In this document: one piece after another, positions 1 through 6,855 of the stretch
Position numbering within the stretch: position 1 is the first letter of the stretch
How the letters are laid out: each line of letters begins with the position of its first letter
NCBI RefSeq assembly: GCF_024343735.1
Contig: NZ_RJUE01000004.1
Span: 62,001-126,000, forward strand
Source: Lacihabitans sp. CCS-44
Lineage (GTDB): Bacteria; Bacteroidota; Bacteroidia; Cytophagales; Spirosomataceae
Direction: 5' to 3'
Length of the DNA stretch: 64,000 nt
The notes under the pieces: model-generated
Seen by the model: only the letters and a program-made list of their open reading frames with translations
Told to the model about the DNA's origin: nothing
Database searches by the model: none
Program-made: the position numbers and the translations under genes

Positions 1-357
1 CCTGTAAAAGCTGTTTTTGGAAATATTGATAGCCAAGAACTTAGATATGAATTGCCCGAGGATTTGATTTTTGAAATTGACGGCTTTAAGGTATTTATGA
101 CGCATATCGGCAATTTGCCAGGTAAATATTCAGCCAGAATAAAAAAAATCTTAAAATTTAATCAACCAAACTTGTTTATTTGTGGGCATTCGCATATTTT
201 GAGAGTAATTAAGGATCCGGCCAACAATGGTTTGGTATATTTAAACCCCGGAGCCGCAGGAAAGCACGGTTTTCATCAAATACGAACCGTGATGAGAATG
301 AAAATTGAACAATCAAAAATCACGAATCTGGAAGTGATAGAACTGGGAAAACGATGA
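1..357 (+). CDS. YfcE/MJ0936-type metallophosphodiesterase, 3' part only
   Basis: The reading frame is open from base 1, so the 5' end lies outside the window; 118 codons remain. Near the start it has FGNID, the GN(x)D metal-binding motif of calcineurin-like phosphoesterases, and later CGHSH, the last metal-binding block of the YfcE/MJ0936 subfamily. After that come LNPGAAG and the short C-terminal strands usual for the family. Members are soluble, metal-dependent phosphodiesterases whose natural substrates are often unknown. The stop overlaps the next gene by ATGA (354-357), so the two are probably cotranscribed. The family is clear; the substrate is not. Confidence 0.85.
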   Translation, partial: PVKAVFGNIDSQELRYELPEDLIFEIDGFKVFMTHIGNLPGKYSARIKKILKFNQPNLFICGHSHILRVIKDPANNGLVYLNPGAAGKHGFHQIRTVMRMKIEQSKITNLEVIELGKR

Positions 358-1853
358 AATTATTTTTCGCTTTGTTTTTGGTTTTTATTACATTTTCACA
401 TCATTCATTCGGCCAATTGGTTGAATCAGTGGATGTTGAGATACCCTTGGATGGTAATCTAGAGGATGACTTCAGCGTGGTTTCTTTGGATACCAACGGA
501 GTCTTGCTCATGAATTTTCAGACTTCTCTTTTTGGCAAAAAAGGAAGACTGAATTTTGTTAAATACGACAAAGATTTAAAAATTCAATGGACAAATACCA
601 TAGATCCAGGCTTAACATATCGTTTGGTAAAGTATTTTAAGGCCGAAGATTACCTTTTTTGTCTTTTGCAGGAGACCGATGGTAGAAAAATAAAAATCGT
701 CAAAATAGATTTGGAACGGGGCGACGCCATCACAACCGAAACGACCATGCTCACCGACATGGACGTGGAGTTTTTTGCGGCCATAGAAACTAAAGTAATT
801 ATTTTGGGCAGTTACAACGATAGGCCTGTTGCGGAGTTACACCGTTTATTTGACCAAACCTCCAAGGTTTTGCCGCAGATACACACTAATTTCCTGAAAG
901 TTTTGTCTTTGGAAGTCAATGAAAGTGAGAAGCAAATTTACTTAATGCTAAAAGACGAAAAGAAGTGTCAATTCAAACTCTCTGTATTTGATATTGAAGG
1001 TAAGATGTTGTTTATGAAAGACTTGGGAGATAAAAAACATGTAATCTTGAACTCCAAAATCTTAAAAATTGCCAAGAATACTTATTTCCTTGCCGGAAAC
1101 TTTGCTGACAATTGTTCGGATTTTTCTTCTGGTTTTTATGTTACTCCGTTGAACCGAACCGAAGATATTCAATTTTTTAAGTTTTCAGAATTGCAGAATT
1201 TTTATACATACCTTTCTCCCAAAAGACAAGAGAAAGTGGAGGGCAGATTATTGTCGAAAAAACTGAAAGGCCGTGACCCCAAAATCCGACATAGACTCAA
1301 TTTGCAGCAGCCTTATGTTTTTGATAATCAAGTGCTTTTAGTGGGAGAAGTATATTATCCAGAGTATAAAAATGCAATTAATTATTCTAGAAATTCGCTG
1401 CTCCATTTGGGAGAAAACTACAGGACTGTTCGCGATTTTAACAATTATAAATTTACCCAAAGCTTGTTTTGTACGTTTGATTTTGACGGAAAAAAATCAT
1501 GGGATTATAGCATAGATTTAAAAAATATTGAGAGCGAGGTTTTGAACAACAAAGTTCAGGTAAGTAGTAGCAAGGAAGGTATTTTGGTGGCTTTTCCAAA
1601 GGAGGAAACGATTTTTCTGAAATTGATAGCCAAAGACAAACCTGCGATTGATTTTGTGCCATTAAGCATTGGTAGCAAAAACAAGGAGTTTGTTTCCGAC
1701 ATCACAGTTGATTTGTTTTCTTGGTACAGACATACTTTTCTAGCTTTTGGCTATAAAACCTCAAGAGCAACGAACACATTGGCAAGCCAGCAGTTTTTCT
1801 ATCTTAGCAAATTGACCTACGAAACGCCAGACCTCAATAAAGGAACTTTTTAA
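354..1853 (+). CDS. secreted protein of unknown function
   Basis: A 499-residue protein with a clear N-terminal signal peptide (basic start, hydrophobic run, SFGQ near residue 21), so it is exported to the periplasm or surface. I recognise no domain. The rest alternates short beta-rich stretches, which could be a propeller-like or other all-beta fold, but I see no regular repeat motif. There is no lipobox and no visible type IX C-terminal sorting motif. It overlaps the phosphoesterase stop by four bases and its own 3' end overlaps the convergent DUF2905 gene by 20 bases. Confidence 0.8.
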   Translation: MKLFFALFLVFITFSHHSFGQLVESVDVEIPLDGNLEDDFSVVSLDTNGVLLMNFQTSLFGKKGRLNFVKYDKDLKIQWTNTIDPGLTYRLVKYFKAEDYLFCLLQETDGRKIKIVKIDLERGDAITTETTMLTDMDVEFFAAIETKVIILGSYNDRPVAELHRLFDQTSKVLPQIHTNFLKVLSLEVNESEKQIYLMLKDEKKCQFKLSVFDIEGKMLFMKDLGDKKHVILNSKILKIAKNTYFLAGNFADNCSDFSSGFYVTPLNRTEDIQFFKFSELQNFYTYLSPKRQEKVEGRLLSKKLKGRDPKIRHRLNLQQPYVFDNQVLLVGEVYYPEYKNAINYSRNSLLHLGENYRTVRDFNNYKFTQSLFCTFDFDGKKSWDYSIDLKNIESEVLNNKVQVSSSKEGILVAFPKEETIFLKLIAKDKPAIDFVPLSIGSKNKEFVSDITVDLFSWYRHTFLAFGYKTSRATNTLASQQFFYLSKLTYETPDLNKGTF

Positions 1854-2055
1854 AAAGCCAAATAATAAGATTCAGTACAATGCTTATTATAAGCATTGTG
1901 GTTATCGGGAAGTAAATTTTTATATTCTCGCTCTCTATTCTAATATCTCCTGGTAAACCGCCGATCCAAGAAAGTTTATCTCCAAAGAAGTAAATGATTA
2001 CACCAACGAATACCAGAATCAATCCAGCAGCTATTATATATTTTCCATTGATCAT
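1834..2055 (-). CDS. DUF2905 family small membrane protein
   Basis: A 73-residue protein with two transmembrane helices. Between them is the hallmark block GGLPGDIRIE, followed by a polar stretch and KIYFPITTM. This is the DUF2905 architecture found widely in bacteria; its function is unknown. The second helix ends in a short basic tail. The gene is convergent with the secreted protein upstream in coordinates and overlaps its end by 20 bases. Recognition rests on the GLPGD motif and topology. Confidence 0.85.
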   Translation of the reverse strand: MINGKYIIAAGLILVFVGVIIYFFGDKLSWIGGLPGDIRIESENIKIYFPITTMLIISIVLNLIIWLFKKFLY

Positions 2056-2138
2056 AGATTCCAGTTTTGTTTTTAAAATCCTAAAATTTAATTCTTTGCA
2101 AAATTCTATTTTTATAAGACAATTTAAAATAAAAAGTT

Positions 2139-2146
2139 TAATTTTG
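2139..2146 (+). promoter_or_regulatory. candidate -7 element for the ZIP transporter gene
   Basis: TAATTTTG fits the Bacteroidota -7 consensus TAnnTTTG and lies 34 bases before the ATG. I found no convincing -33 TTTG at the usual 17-20 base spacing, so this is a half-supported promoter. Confidence 0.35.
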
Positions 2147-2163
2147 TATGTATAACAAATAAA

Positions 2164-2177
2164 TTAGATTAGTCTAA
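2164..2177. promoter_or_regulatory. candidate DtxR/MntR-type operator
   Basis: TTAGA-TTAG-TCTAA is a perfect 5+5 inverted repeat ending two bases before the start codon of the ZIP metal transporter and downstream of the candidate -7 element. TTAGg/a-N4-c/tCTAA palindromes are typical of manganese/iron regulators of the DtxR/MntR family. A repressor bound here would block transcription or translation initiation. The assignment to a regulator is inference. Confidence 0.4.
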
Positions 2178-2179
2178 CA

Positions 2180-2995
2180 ATGAATTACGAAGAAATATTA
2201 AAAATAAATCCTGTACTATTAGCCCTTTTCGGCACTCTTTTTACATGGGGAGTGACAGCACTTGGTGCCTCTTTGGTTTTTTTCTTTAAAAACATCAACC
2301 GCAAGTTCTTCAACCTCATGCTTGGTTTTGCGGCTGGGGTAATGATAGCGGCCAGTTTTTGGTCTTTATTGGCTCCTGCCATCGAAATGACAGAGGAAAA
2401 AGGTGGAATAGGCTGGATTCCTGCCGTGGTTGGTTTTTTGGCCGGTGGGGCGTTTCTATTTGTTTTGGATAAAATATTGCCGCACTTACATTTAGGCGAA
2501 AAAACAGAGAATGCAGAAGGAATAAAAACATCTTGGCACAGAAGTGTTTTACTTGTTTTAGCCATCACTTTACATAATATTCCTGAAGGATTGGCAATTG
2601 GTGTGGCTTTTGGCGTTTTAGCACAAGATCCTTCTATTGGTGTTTTAACCAGTGCCATTGCCTTAACGATTGGTATCGGTATACAGAATTTCCCTGAAGG
2701 TGCTGCAGTTTCAGTGCCTTTACGTAGAGAAGGATTTACAAGATGGAAAGCCTTTAAATATGGTCAGTTAAGTGGTATGGTGGAGCCTGTGGCAGGAGTT
2801 TTAGGAGCTTTATTGGTTCTTTACGCAACTCCTATTTTACCCTATGCTTTGGCATTTGCGGCTGGAGCAATGATTTTTGTAGTGGTAGAAGAGCTCATTC
2901 CAGAGTCACACAATGGCAACGAAACCGATTACTCGAGCATTGGAGTAATGATCGGTTTCGCTATCATGATGTTTTTGGATGTTTCTTTGGGCTAA
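2180..2995 (+). CDS. ZIP family divalent metal transporter (GufA/ZupT-like)
   Basis: A 271-residue inner-membrane protein with about eight helices. It carries the two ZIP metal-site signatures, HNIPEGLAIG in the fourth helix (around residues 131-140) and NFPEGAA in the fifth (around 170-176), and a further glutamate pair VVEEL in a late helix. ZIP proteins move Zn, Mn or Fe into the cytoplasm. An 14-base palindrome just before the start suggests control by a metalloregulator. The stop interlocks by four bases with the stop of the convergent acetyltransferase. Family assignment is strong; the metal is not known. Confidence 0.93.
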   Translation: MNYEEILKINPVLLALFGTLFTWGVTALGASLVFFFKNINRKFFNLMLGFAAGVMIAASFWSLLAPAIEMTEEKGGIGWIPAVVGFLAGGAFLFVLDKILPHLHLGEKTENAEGIKTSWHRSVLLVLAITLHNIPEGLAIGVAFGVLAQDPSIGVLTSAIALTIGIGIQNFPEGAAVSVPLRREGFTRWKAFKYGQLSGMVEPVAGVLGALLVLYATPILPYALAFAAGAMIFVVVEELIPESHNGNETDYSSIGVMIGFAIMMFLDVSLG

Positions 2996-3438
2996 AAATC
3001 AAGGTGGCAGTTGAGCCAACCTTCGTCGTATCTGGTGTTGTATTTATCGTAGAAATTGATTGCTGGTGTGTTCCAGTCCAATACTTGCCACATCATACCT
3101 GAGCAGTTTTCTTCTTTGGCTATTTCTACGGTTTTATCAAACAATACTTTGCCCAATCCGCTTCCTCTTTGCGATTCCGTCACAATGAGGTCTTCAAGGT
3201 ACAAACGGCGTCCTTTCCAAGTAGAATATCTGTAATAGTACAAGGACATGCCCACTATTTCTCCATCAAGCTCAACCAATACACACTCAAACGCTTTTTT
3301 GGGTCCAAAACCTTCTTCTAGCATTCTTTCCTCGGTGTTTGTAACTTCCTCAGGAGCTTTTTCGTAAAGGGCAAGTTCGTTTACCAAAGCCATCATAGCA
3401 GGCACATCTTTGGCCTCTGCTTTTCTTATATTTATCAT
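2992..3438 (-). CDS. GNAT family N-acetyltransferase (diamine/spermidine acetyltransferase-like)
   Basis: A 148-residue single-domain GNAT enzyme. The acetyl-CoA loop QRGSGLGKVL (about residues 90-99) matches the Q/RxxGxG/A motif, preceded by the beta strand LYLEDLIV and followed by the late strand with WNTPAINFYDKY. Length and the LYEKAPEEV segment resemble spermidine/diamine and thialysine acetyltransferases. The start overlaps the RluD-type gene stop (ATGA), so translation is probably coupled. The substrate is inferred only from family resemblance. Confidence 0.85.
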   Translation of the reverse strand: MINIRKAEAKDVPAMMALVNELALYEKAPEEVTNTEERMLEEGFGPKKAFECVLVELDGEIVGMSLYYYRYSTWKGRRLYLEDLIVTESQRGSGLGKVLFDKTVEIAKEENCSGMMWQVLDWNTPAINFYDKYNTRYDEGWLNCHLDF

Positions 3439-4478
3439 TTAAAATGTAAGTAATGATCCCATTTTTCTAAAACCTTAGTAAAATCTTCTGGAAGTTCAGA
3501 GTCAAACTGCATCCATTCTTTGGTAGTTGGATGAATGAATCCCAACGATTTTGCATGCAGAGCCTGTCTTGGAATTATTTCAAAACAGTTTTCTACAAAT
3601 TGCTTATATTTTGAGAACAAATCTCCCCGCAATACTTTATCACCTCCATAAGTAGCATCGTTGAAGAGCGTATGACCGATATATTTCATGTGAGCCCTTA
3701 TCTGGTGCGTTCTGCCAGTTTCTAGCTTACATTTAATCAAAGATACATAACGCATGTTTTTTATAACCTCATAGTGCGTAATGGCTTCTTTTCCATAATC
3801 GCCTTCTGGAAACACGTCTGAAATTCTTCTGTCTTTAAAACCACGACCAATGTGAGCATTGATAGTTCCTTTCGGTTCTTTTGGCTCTCCCCAAATTAGA
3901 GCATTGTAGGTACGCTCGGTGGTGTGATCAGCAAATTGTTTGGCCAAAAACTGCATGGCATATTCAGTTTTGGCTATCACCAAAAGGCCCGAAGTTCCTT
4001 TATCTATTCTATGCACTAAGCCTGGACGCACCTTACCGTCGGTTCCCGTAGGTAAGTTGGCAAAATGATGCACCAAAGCATTCACAAGTGTGCCTGTGTG
4101 ATTTCCGTGGCCAGGATGAACCACCATTTCTGGCGATTTATTCACAATCATCAAATCATCGTCTTCATAAACAATATTGAGCGGGATGTCCTCTGGTAAA
4201 ACTTCGCTAGGTATACCGCTTGCTTTTGCCAACGAAAGTGTAATTTTGTCCAACGGCTTAACTTTGTAGCTCGGCTTAACATTGTTTTCATTGACTTTTA
4301 CAGAATCTGTCTCGATGGCATTCTGTATGCGGTTTCTTGAAATGCTTTTTAGATGATGAGAGAGGTATTTGTCAAGACGCATGAACGTTTGACCGGGGTC
4401 AACATTGATGACAATGGTTTCGATAATGTCGTCCTCTTCGTCGTCAAAAGCGTCTATATTTTTTTCTAATGTATTCAT
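3435..4478 (-). CDS. RluD-type 23S rRNA pseudouridine synthase (RluA family)
   Basis: A 347-residue enzyme with an N-terminal S4 RNA-binding domain (about 30-85) and a RluA/RluD catalytic domain holding HRIDKGTSGLL, with catalytic Asp159. Later blocks GRTHQIRAHM and the conserved C-terminal HAKSLGFIHP support it. RluD makes pseudouridines in helix 69 of 23S rRNA, but family members differ in target. I start at ATG 4478, because the longer open frame (to 4631) would run across the divergent PLP-enzyme gene and adds 51 low-complexity residues. It is the first gene of a two-gene operon with the GNAT enzyme. Confidence 0.92.
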   Translation of the reverse strand: MNTLEKNIDAFDDEEDDIIETIVINVDPGQTFMRLDKYLSHHLKSISRNRIQNAIETDSVKVNENNVKPSYKVKPLDKITLSLAKASGIPSEVLPEDIPLNIVYEDDDLMIVNKSPEMVVHPGHGNHTGTLVNALVHHFANLPTGTDGKVRPGLVHRIDKGTSGLLVIAKTEYAMQFLAKQFADHTTERTYNALIWGEPKEPKGTINAHIGRGFKDRRISDVFPEGDYGKEAITHYEVIKNMRYVSLIKCKLETGRTHQIRAHMKYIGHTLFNDATYGGDKVLRGDLFSKYKQFVENCFEIIPRQALHAKSLGFIHPTTKEWMQFDSELPEDFTKVLEKWDHYLHFK

Positions 4479-4500
4479 ATGGGTGCAAATTTCGTAAAAT

Positions 4501-5382
4501 ATGCTTGAATTCGAAAGTTTAATAAATATTCCGACACCAGTAATCGAGATTTTCGACGATTTATTTGTCGAAAATGACTTAAAAGTATTTGTAAAACGTG
4601 ACGACCTCACACACAAGCATGTTTCTGGCAATAAATTCAGGAAATTAAAATATAATTTGATTGAAGCGAAAAACTTGGGCTTTAAGAAAATTCTGACATT
4701 TGGAGGTGCATTTTCTAATCATATTGCGGCGGTGGCAGAGGCGGGTTTTCTTTTTGGTTTTGAAACCTTGGGTATAATACGGGGAGATGAACTGAATGCA
4801 GAAAGTAGCCCCACGCTCAAATTGGCTTCTGAAAAAGGAATGAAGTTTGAGTTTGTGACCAGGGAAGCTTACCGCAATAAGACAGAGCTAAGCAGTAGCA
4901 TTTCGAATGAATATTTTGTAATTCCAGAAGGTGGCTCTAATCATTTGGCTCTCAGAGGTGTAGCTGAACTTTTGGATGAACAAACTTATCCTGATTATGT
5001 TTGTACGGCTGTAGGCACAGGCGGAACCATGGCTGGTTTGTTGGATAATTCTGTTTTCAAAGGCAAAGTATTAGGTTTTGCTGTATTAAAAAATGGGGAT
5101 TTTCTAAAAGAGGAAGTTTCGGCCTTTTTGGAGAAAAGTTTTCCTGAAAACGCAGAACTCGAAACGAGATTTCATTTTGGTGGTTATGCAAAATATAATG
5201 ACGAACTTTTGAGTTTTATAAGGACATTTGAAGCTAAACACGGTTTTAGACTAGACCAAGTTTATACGGGAAAAATGATTTTTGGCCTATATCAAAAGAT
5301 AAGAGAAGGTTATTTCGAGAAAGGAACTCATATTATGCTTCTGCACACCGGAGGTTTGCAAGGAAGGCTTTCTGACCTTTAA
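4501..5382 (+). CDS. ACC deaminase/D-cysteine desulfhydrase-like PLP enzyme
   Basis: A 293-residue tryptophan-synthase-beta-fold enzyme. The motif VKRDDLT...SGNKFRKL near residues 31-49 contains the PLP lysine (Lys45), and FGGAFSNH holds the substrate-binding Ser/Asn. GGTMAG is the phosphate-binding glycine loop, and the C-terminal HTGGLQG is typical of this group. It is close to 1-aminocyclopropane-1-carboxylate deaminase and D-cysteine desulfhydrase, which cannot be separated by eye. It is somewhat shorter than the usual 320-340 residues. It is divergent from the RluD-type gene, with only 22 bases between the starts. Confidence 0.85.
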   Translation: MLEFESLINIPTPVIEIFDDLFVENDLKVFVKRDDLTHKHVSGNKFRKLKYNLIEAKNLGFKKILTFGGAFSNHIAAVAEAGFLFGFETLGIIRGDELNAESSPTLKLASEKGMKFEFVTREAYRNKTELSSSISNEYFVIPEGGSNHLALRGVAELLDEQTYPDYVCTAVGTGGTMAGLLDNSVFKGKVLGFAVLKNGDFLKEEVSAFLEKSFPENAELETRFHFGGYAKYNDELLSFIRTFEAKHGFRLDQVYTGKMIFGLYQKIREGYFEKGTHIMLLHTGGLQGRLSDL

Positions 5383-5411
5383 AATCTTAACTATTTTTGT
5401 CTTTATGAGCT

Positions 5412-5531
5412 ATTACACAAAGGATCACAAAGGTTTACACAAAGTTGCACAAAGAAGTATGTGACTTTTTTACACCTTTATTTACTTTTTTTAAGTCCAA
5501 ACTTTGTGGTTCTTGTGCCTTCTTTGTGCAA
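5412..5531. repeat. CACAAAG direct/inverted repeat cluster in a 327-base gene-free stretch
   Basis: The gap 5383-5709 contains no convincing gene. It starts with four CACAAAG-type heptamers at 8-12 base spacing (5415-5455), then an AT-rich spacer, then two copies in opposite orientation (CTTTGTG, about 5503-5530). The outer arms at 5445-5457 and 5519-5531 are a perfect 13-base inverted repeat (TTGCACAAAGAAG), able to form a long hairpin between acdS-like and msrA genes. Such caca-aag repeats are seen between genes in several Bacteroidota genomes; their role is not known. Confidence 0.6.
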
Positions 5532-5709
5532 ATTGAGGAATAGCTTCTCCTCAAAATAAATTTAGTAGATTCTTATTTTTGATAAAAAAGCAGCAAACAT
5601 TATATCCAAAAGTTCAAATTCAACGTATATGTTTCGTATTCAAAACTTTTCTGAATTAGAAAGGTTTTTACGTTGTTGTATTTGTAAATCATTTCTTAAA
5701 AACGATATC

Positions 5710-6342
5710 ATGAAATTAAAATCTCTCTCGGTGTTTTTGTTTTCGGCCCTCTTTCTATTATCGTCTTGTTCGCGAGCACAAAAGAAAACTAAAAAAGCTC
5801 AAGCAAATTTGGCTGGTTTAACCAAAGCCTACTTTGCCAGTGGTTGCTTTTGGTGTGTAGAAGAAGTATTTGAGTCGGTTAAAGGTGTAAAAGAAGTAGT
5901 GAGTGGCTATGCTGGTGGTAAATCCTTAAATCCAACCTATGAAGAAGTGGGAAGCGGCAGAACAGGACACGCAGAGGCGGTAGAAGTGTATTATGACCCC
6001 AAAGTTGTGGATTTCAAAACCTTGGTAAAAGTATTTTATGGGTCACAAGACCCCACTACAATAGGCCAAGCACCAGATTTTGGTCCACAATATCGCTCGA
6101 TAATATTTTATTCGAATCCAGAAGAAAAAGCTATAGCTGATGCTGCGAAAGCAGAAGTTGCAAAATCTGGAATGTACAAAAAGCCAATAGTGACTGAGAT
6201 AACTAAATTTGAGAAGTTTTATGACGCAGAAGATTATCACCAAGATTACGTCAAAAATAATCCAAGTCAGTCGTACGTAGTTGGCGTATCTGTACCTCGT
6301 TTCCAAAGATTTAAGAAGAAATTTCCGGAGTTGTTGAAGTGA
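5710..6342 (+). CDS. msrA: peptide methionine (S)-S-oxide reductase MsrA, lipoprotein form
   Basis: A 210-residue protein. A lipoprotein signal (LLSSC, lipidated Cys20) leads into a full MsrA domain with GCFWC (catalytic Cys46), GYAGG, the YEEVGSGRTGHAEAVEV block and the QYRS segment. It reduces methionine-S-sulfoxide in proteins; the signal places it in the envelope, facing the periplasm, where it would repair oxidised exported proteins. A longer frame begins at 5629, but its 27 extra residues precede and would ruin the lipoprotein signal, so ATG 5710 is chosen. The gene is followed by an intrinsic terminator. Confidence 0.94.
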   Translation: MKLKSLSVFLFSALFLLSSCSRAQKKTKKAQANLAGLTKAYFASGCFWCVEEVFESVKGVKEVVSGYAGGKSLNPTYEEVGSGRTGHAEAVEVYYDPKVVDFKTLVKVFYGSQDPTTIGQAPDFGPQYRSIIFYSNPEEKAIADAAKAEVAKSGMYKKPIVTEITKFEKFYDAEDYHQDYVKNNPSQSYVVGVSVPRFQRFKKKFPELLK

Positions 6343-6364
6343 GTTTAGCATCTTTAATATTCGA

Positions 6365-6390
6365 CTTACCTTGTTAGGTAAGCTTTTTTT
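6365..6390 (+). terminator. intrinsic terminator of msrA
   Basis: A 7-base stem CTTACCT/AGGTAAG with a TGTT loop, followed by C and seven T residues, 22 bases after the msrA stop. Confidence 0.85.
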
Positions 6391-6400
6391 GACCTAAAAC

Positions 6401-6497
6401 AAAAAAGCGAACCTTTCGATTCGCTTTGTGACTGTTTGTTATTCAAAGTCGGGAAGCGACTCCTGCCCAACCTTCTCATCTGTAGTGAGACGCTCTA
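6401..6497 (-). repeat. tRNA-Arg 3'-half repeat unit C (distal)
   Basis: On the minus strand the unit opens with the D-stem 3' strand and full anticodon arm of the neighbouring tRNA-Arg. It then has GGTTGG, an inserted hairpin (GTCGcttccCGAC), a TTTGAAT T-loop remnant, the 3' acceptor-like cAGTCAC and the terminator hairpin AAGCGAA/TTCGCTT with a T run. The anticodon loop is CTACAGA (triplet ACA instead of ACG); stem bases are intact. It lacks the 5' acceptor and D-stem 5' strand, so it cannot be a working tRNA. Confidence 0.85.
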
Positions 6498-6502
6498 AAA
6501 AC

Positions 6503-6598
6503 AAAAAAAGCGAACCTTTCGATTCGCTTTGTGACCGTTTGTTCTTCAAAGTCGGGAGCGACCCCTGCCCAACCTTCTCATTCCTAGTGAGACGCTCT
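6503..6598 (-). repeat. tRNA-Arg 3'-half repeat unit B
   Basis: The second copy, about 100 bases from its neighbours. Anticodon stem TCTCA/TGAGA is intact, the loop reads CTAGGAA (triplet AGG). The inserted hairpin is one base shorter (GTCGctcCCGAC region). The acceptor-like ACGGTCAC and the terminator hairpin with T run are identical to those of the other units. Confidence 0.85.
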
Positions 6599-6600
6599 AA

Positions 6601-6695
6601 AAAAAAAGCGAACCTTTCGATTTGCTTTGTGACTGTTTGTTATTCAAAGTCGGAAGCGACCCCTGCCCACCTTCTCATCCATAGTGAGATGCTCC
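6601..6695 (-). repeat. tRNA-Arg 3'-half repeat unit A (next to the tRNA)
   Basis: The copy closest to the real tRNA. It begins GGAGCAT where the tRNA has TAGAGCG. The anticodon stem is intact and the loop is CTATGGA (triplet ATG). The terminator hairpin has one changed base (AAGCAAA), making a G-U pair, so the stem is still predicted to form. Confidence 0.85.
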
Positions 6696-6698
6696 AAA

Positions 6699-6727
6699 AT
6701 AAAAAAAGCGAACCTTTCGATTCGCTT
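6699..6727 (-). terminator. intrinsic terminator of tRNA-Arg
   Basis: Directly after the discriminator base the minus strand has a 7-base stem AAGCGAA/TTCGCTT with an 8-base loop, then seven or more T residues. The same hairpin ends each of the three downstream repeat units, giving four terminators in series. Confidence 0.9.
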
Positions 6728-6729
6728 AG

Positions 6730-6803
6730 TGACCGTGTAGGGATTCAAACCCCAAACCTTCTCATCCGTAGTGAGACGCTCTATTCAGTTGAGCTACACA
6801 GCC
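6730..6803 (-). tRNA. tRNA-Arg(ACG)
   Basis: A complete cloverleaf can be folded by hand. The acceptor stem is GGCTGTG/CACGGTC with two G-U pairs, the D stem GCTC/GAGC, the anticodon stem TCTCA/TGAGA with loop CTACGGA (anticodon ACG, reading CGN codons after deamination to inosine), the variable loop AGGTT and the T stem TGGGG/CCCTA. CCA is not encoded. Position 19 is A and position 56 is T, so the usual G19-C56 tertiary pair is replaced by A19-U56. The gene lies downstream of nuoK with its own promoter and terminator. Confidence 0.96.
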
Positions 6804-6813
6804 ATTTGGACTG

Positions 6814-6844
6814 CAAAAGTAGTGGTTTTCTTATTTATTCCAAA
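6814..6844 (-). promoter_or_regulatory. Bacteroidota-type promoter of tRNA-Arg
   Basis: On the minus strand TTTG (-33, 6841-6844) is followed by exactly 19 bases and TACTTTTG (-7, 6814-6821), an exact match to the Bacteroidota housekeeping consensus. It lies ten bases upstream of the tRNA 5' end and 11 bases past the nuoK stop. The same two boxes and spacing occur in front of the SRP RNA. Confidence 0.85.
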
Positions 6845-6855
6845 AAAAATGTCAC

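Noticed and set aside
2185-2658. 157-codon antisense frame in the ZIP gene
   Set aside because: It is fully opposite a strongly conserved transporter and its protein is compositionally odd.
4479-4631. N-terminal extension of the RluD-type protein
   Set aside because: It overlaps the divergent PLP-enzyme gene and adds no S4-domain sequence; ATG 4478 fits the family.
6401-6705. CRISPR-like array
   Set aside because: The 100-base period has no short spacer structure; repeats are tRNA-derived and nearly identical over their whole length.
6401-6803. integrated element using the tRNA 3' end as attachment site
   Set aside because: No integrase or cargo genes lie between copies, and the copies are tandem with terminators, not a single att duplication.
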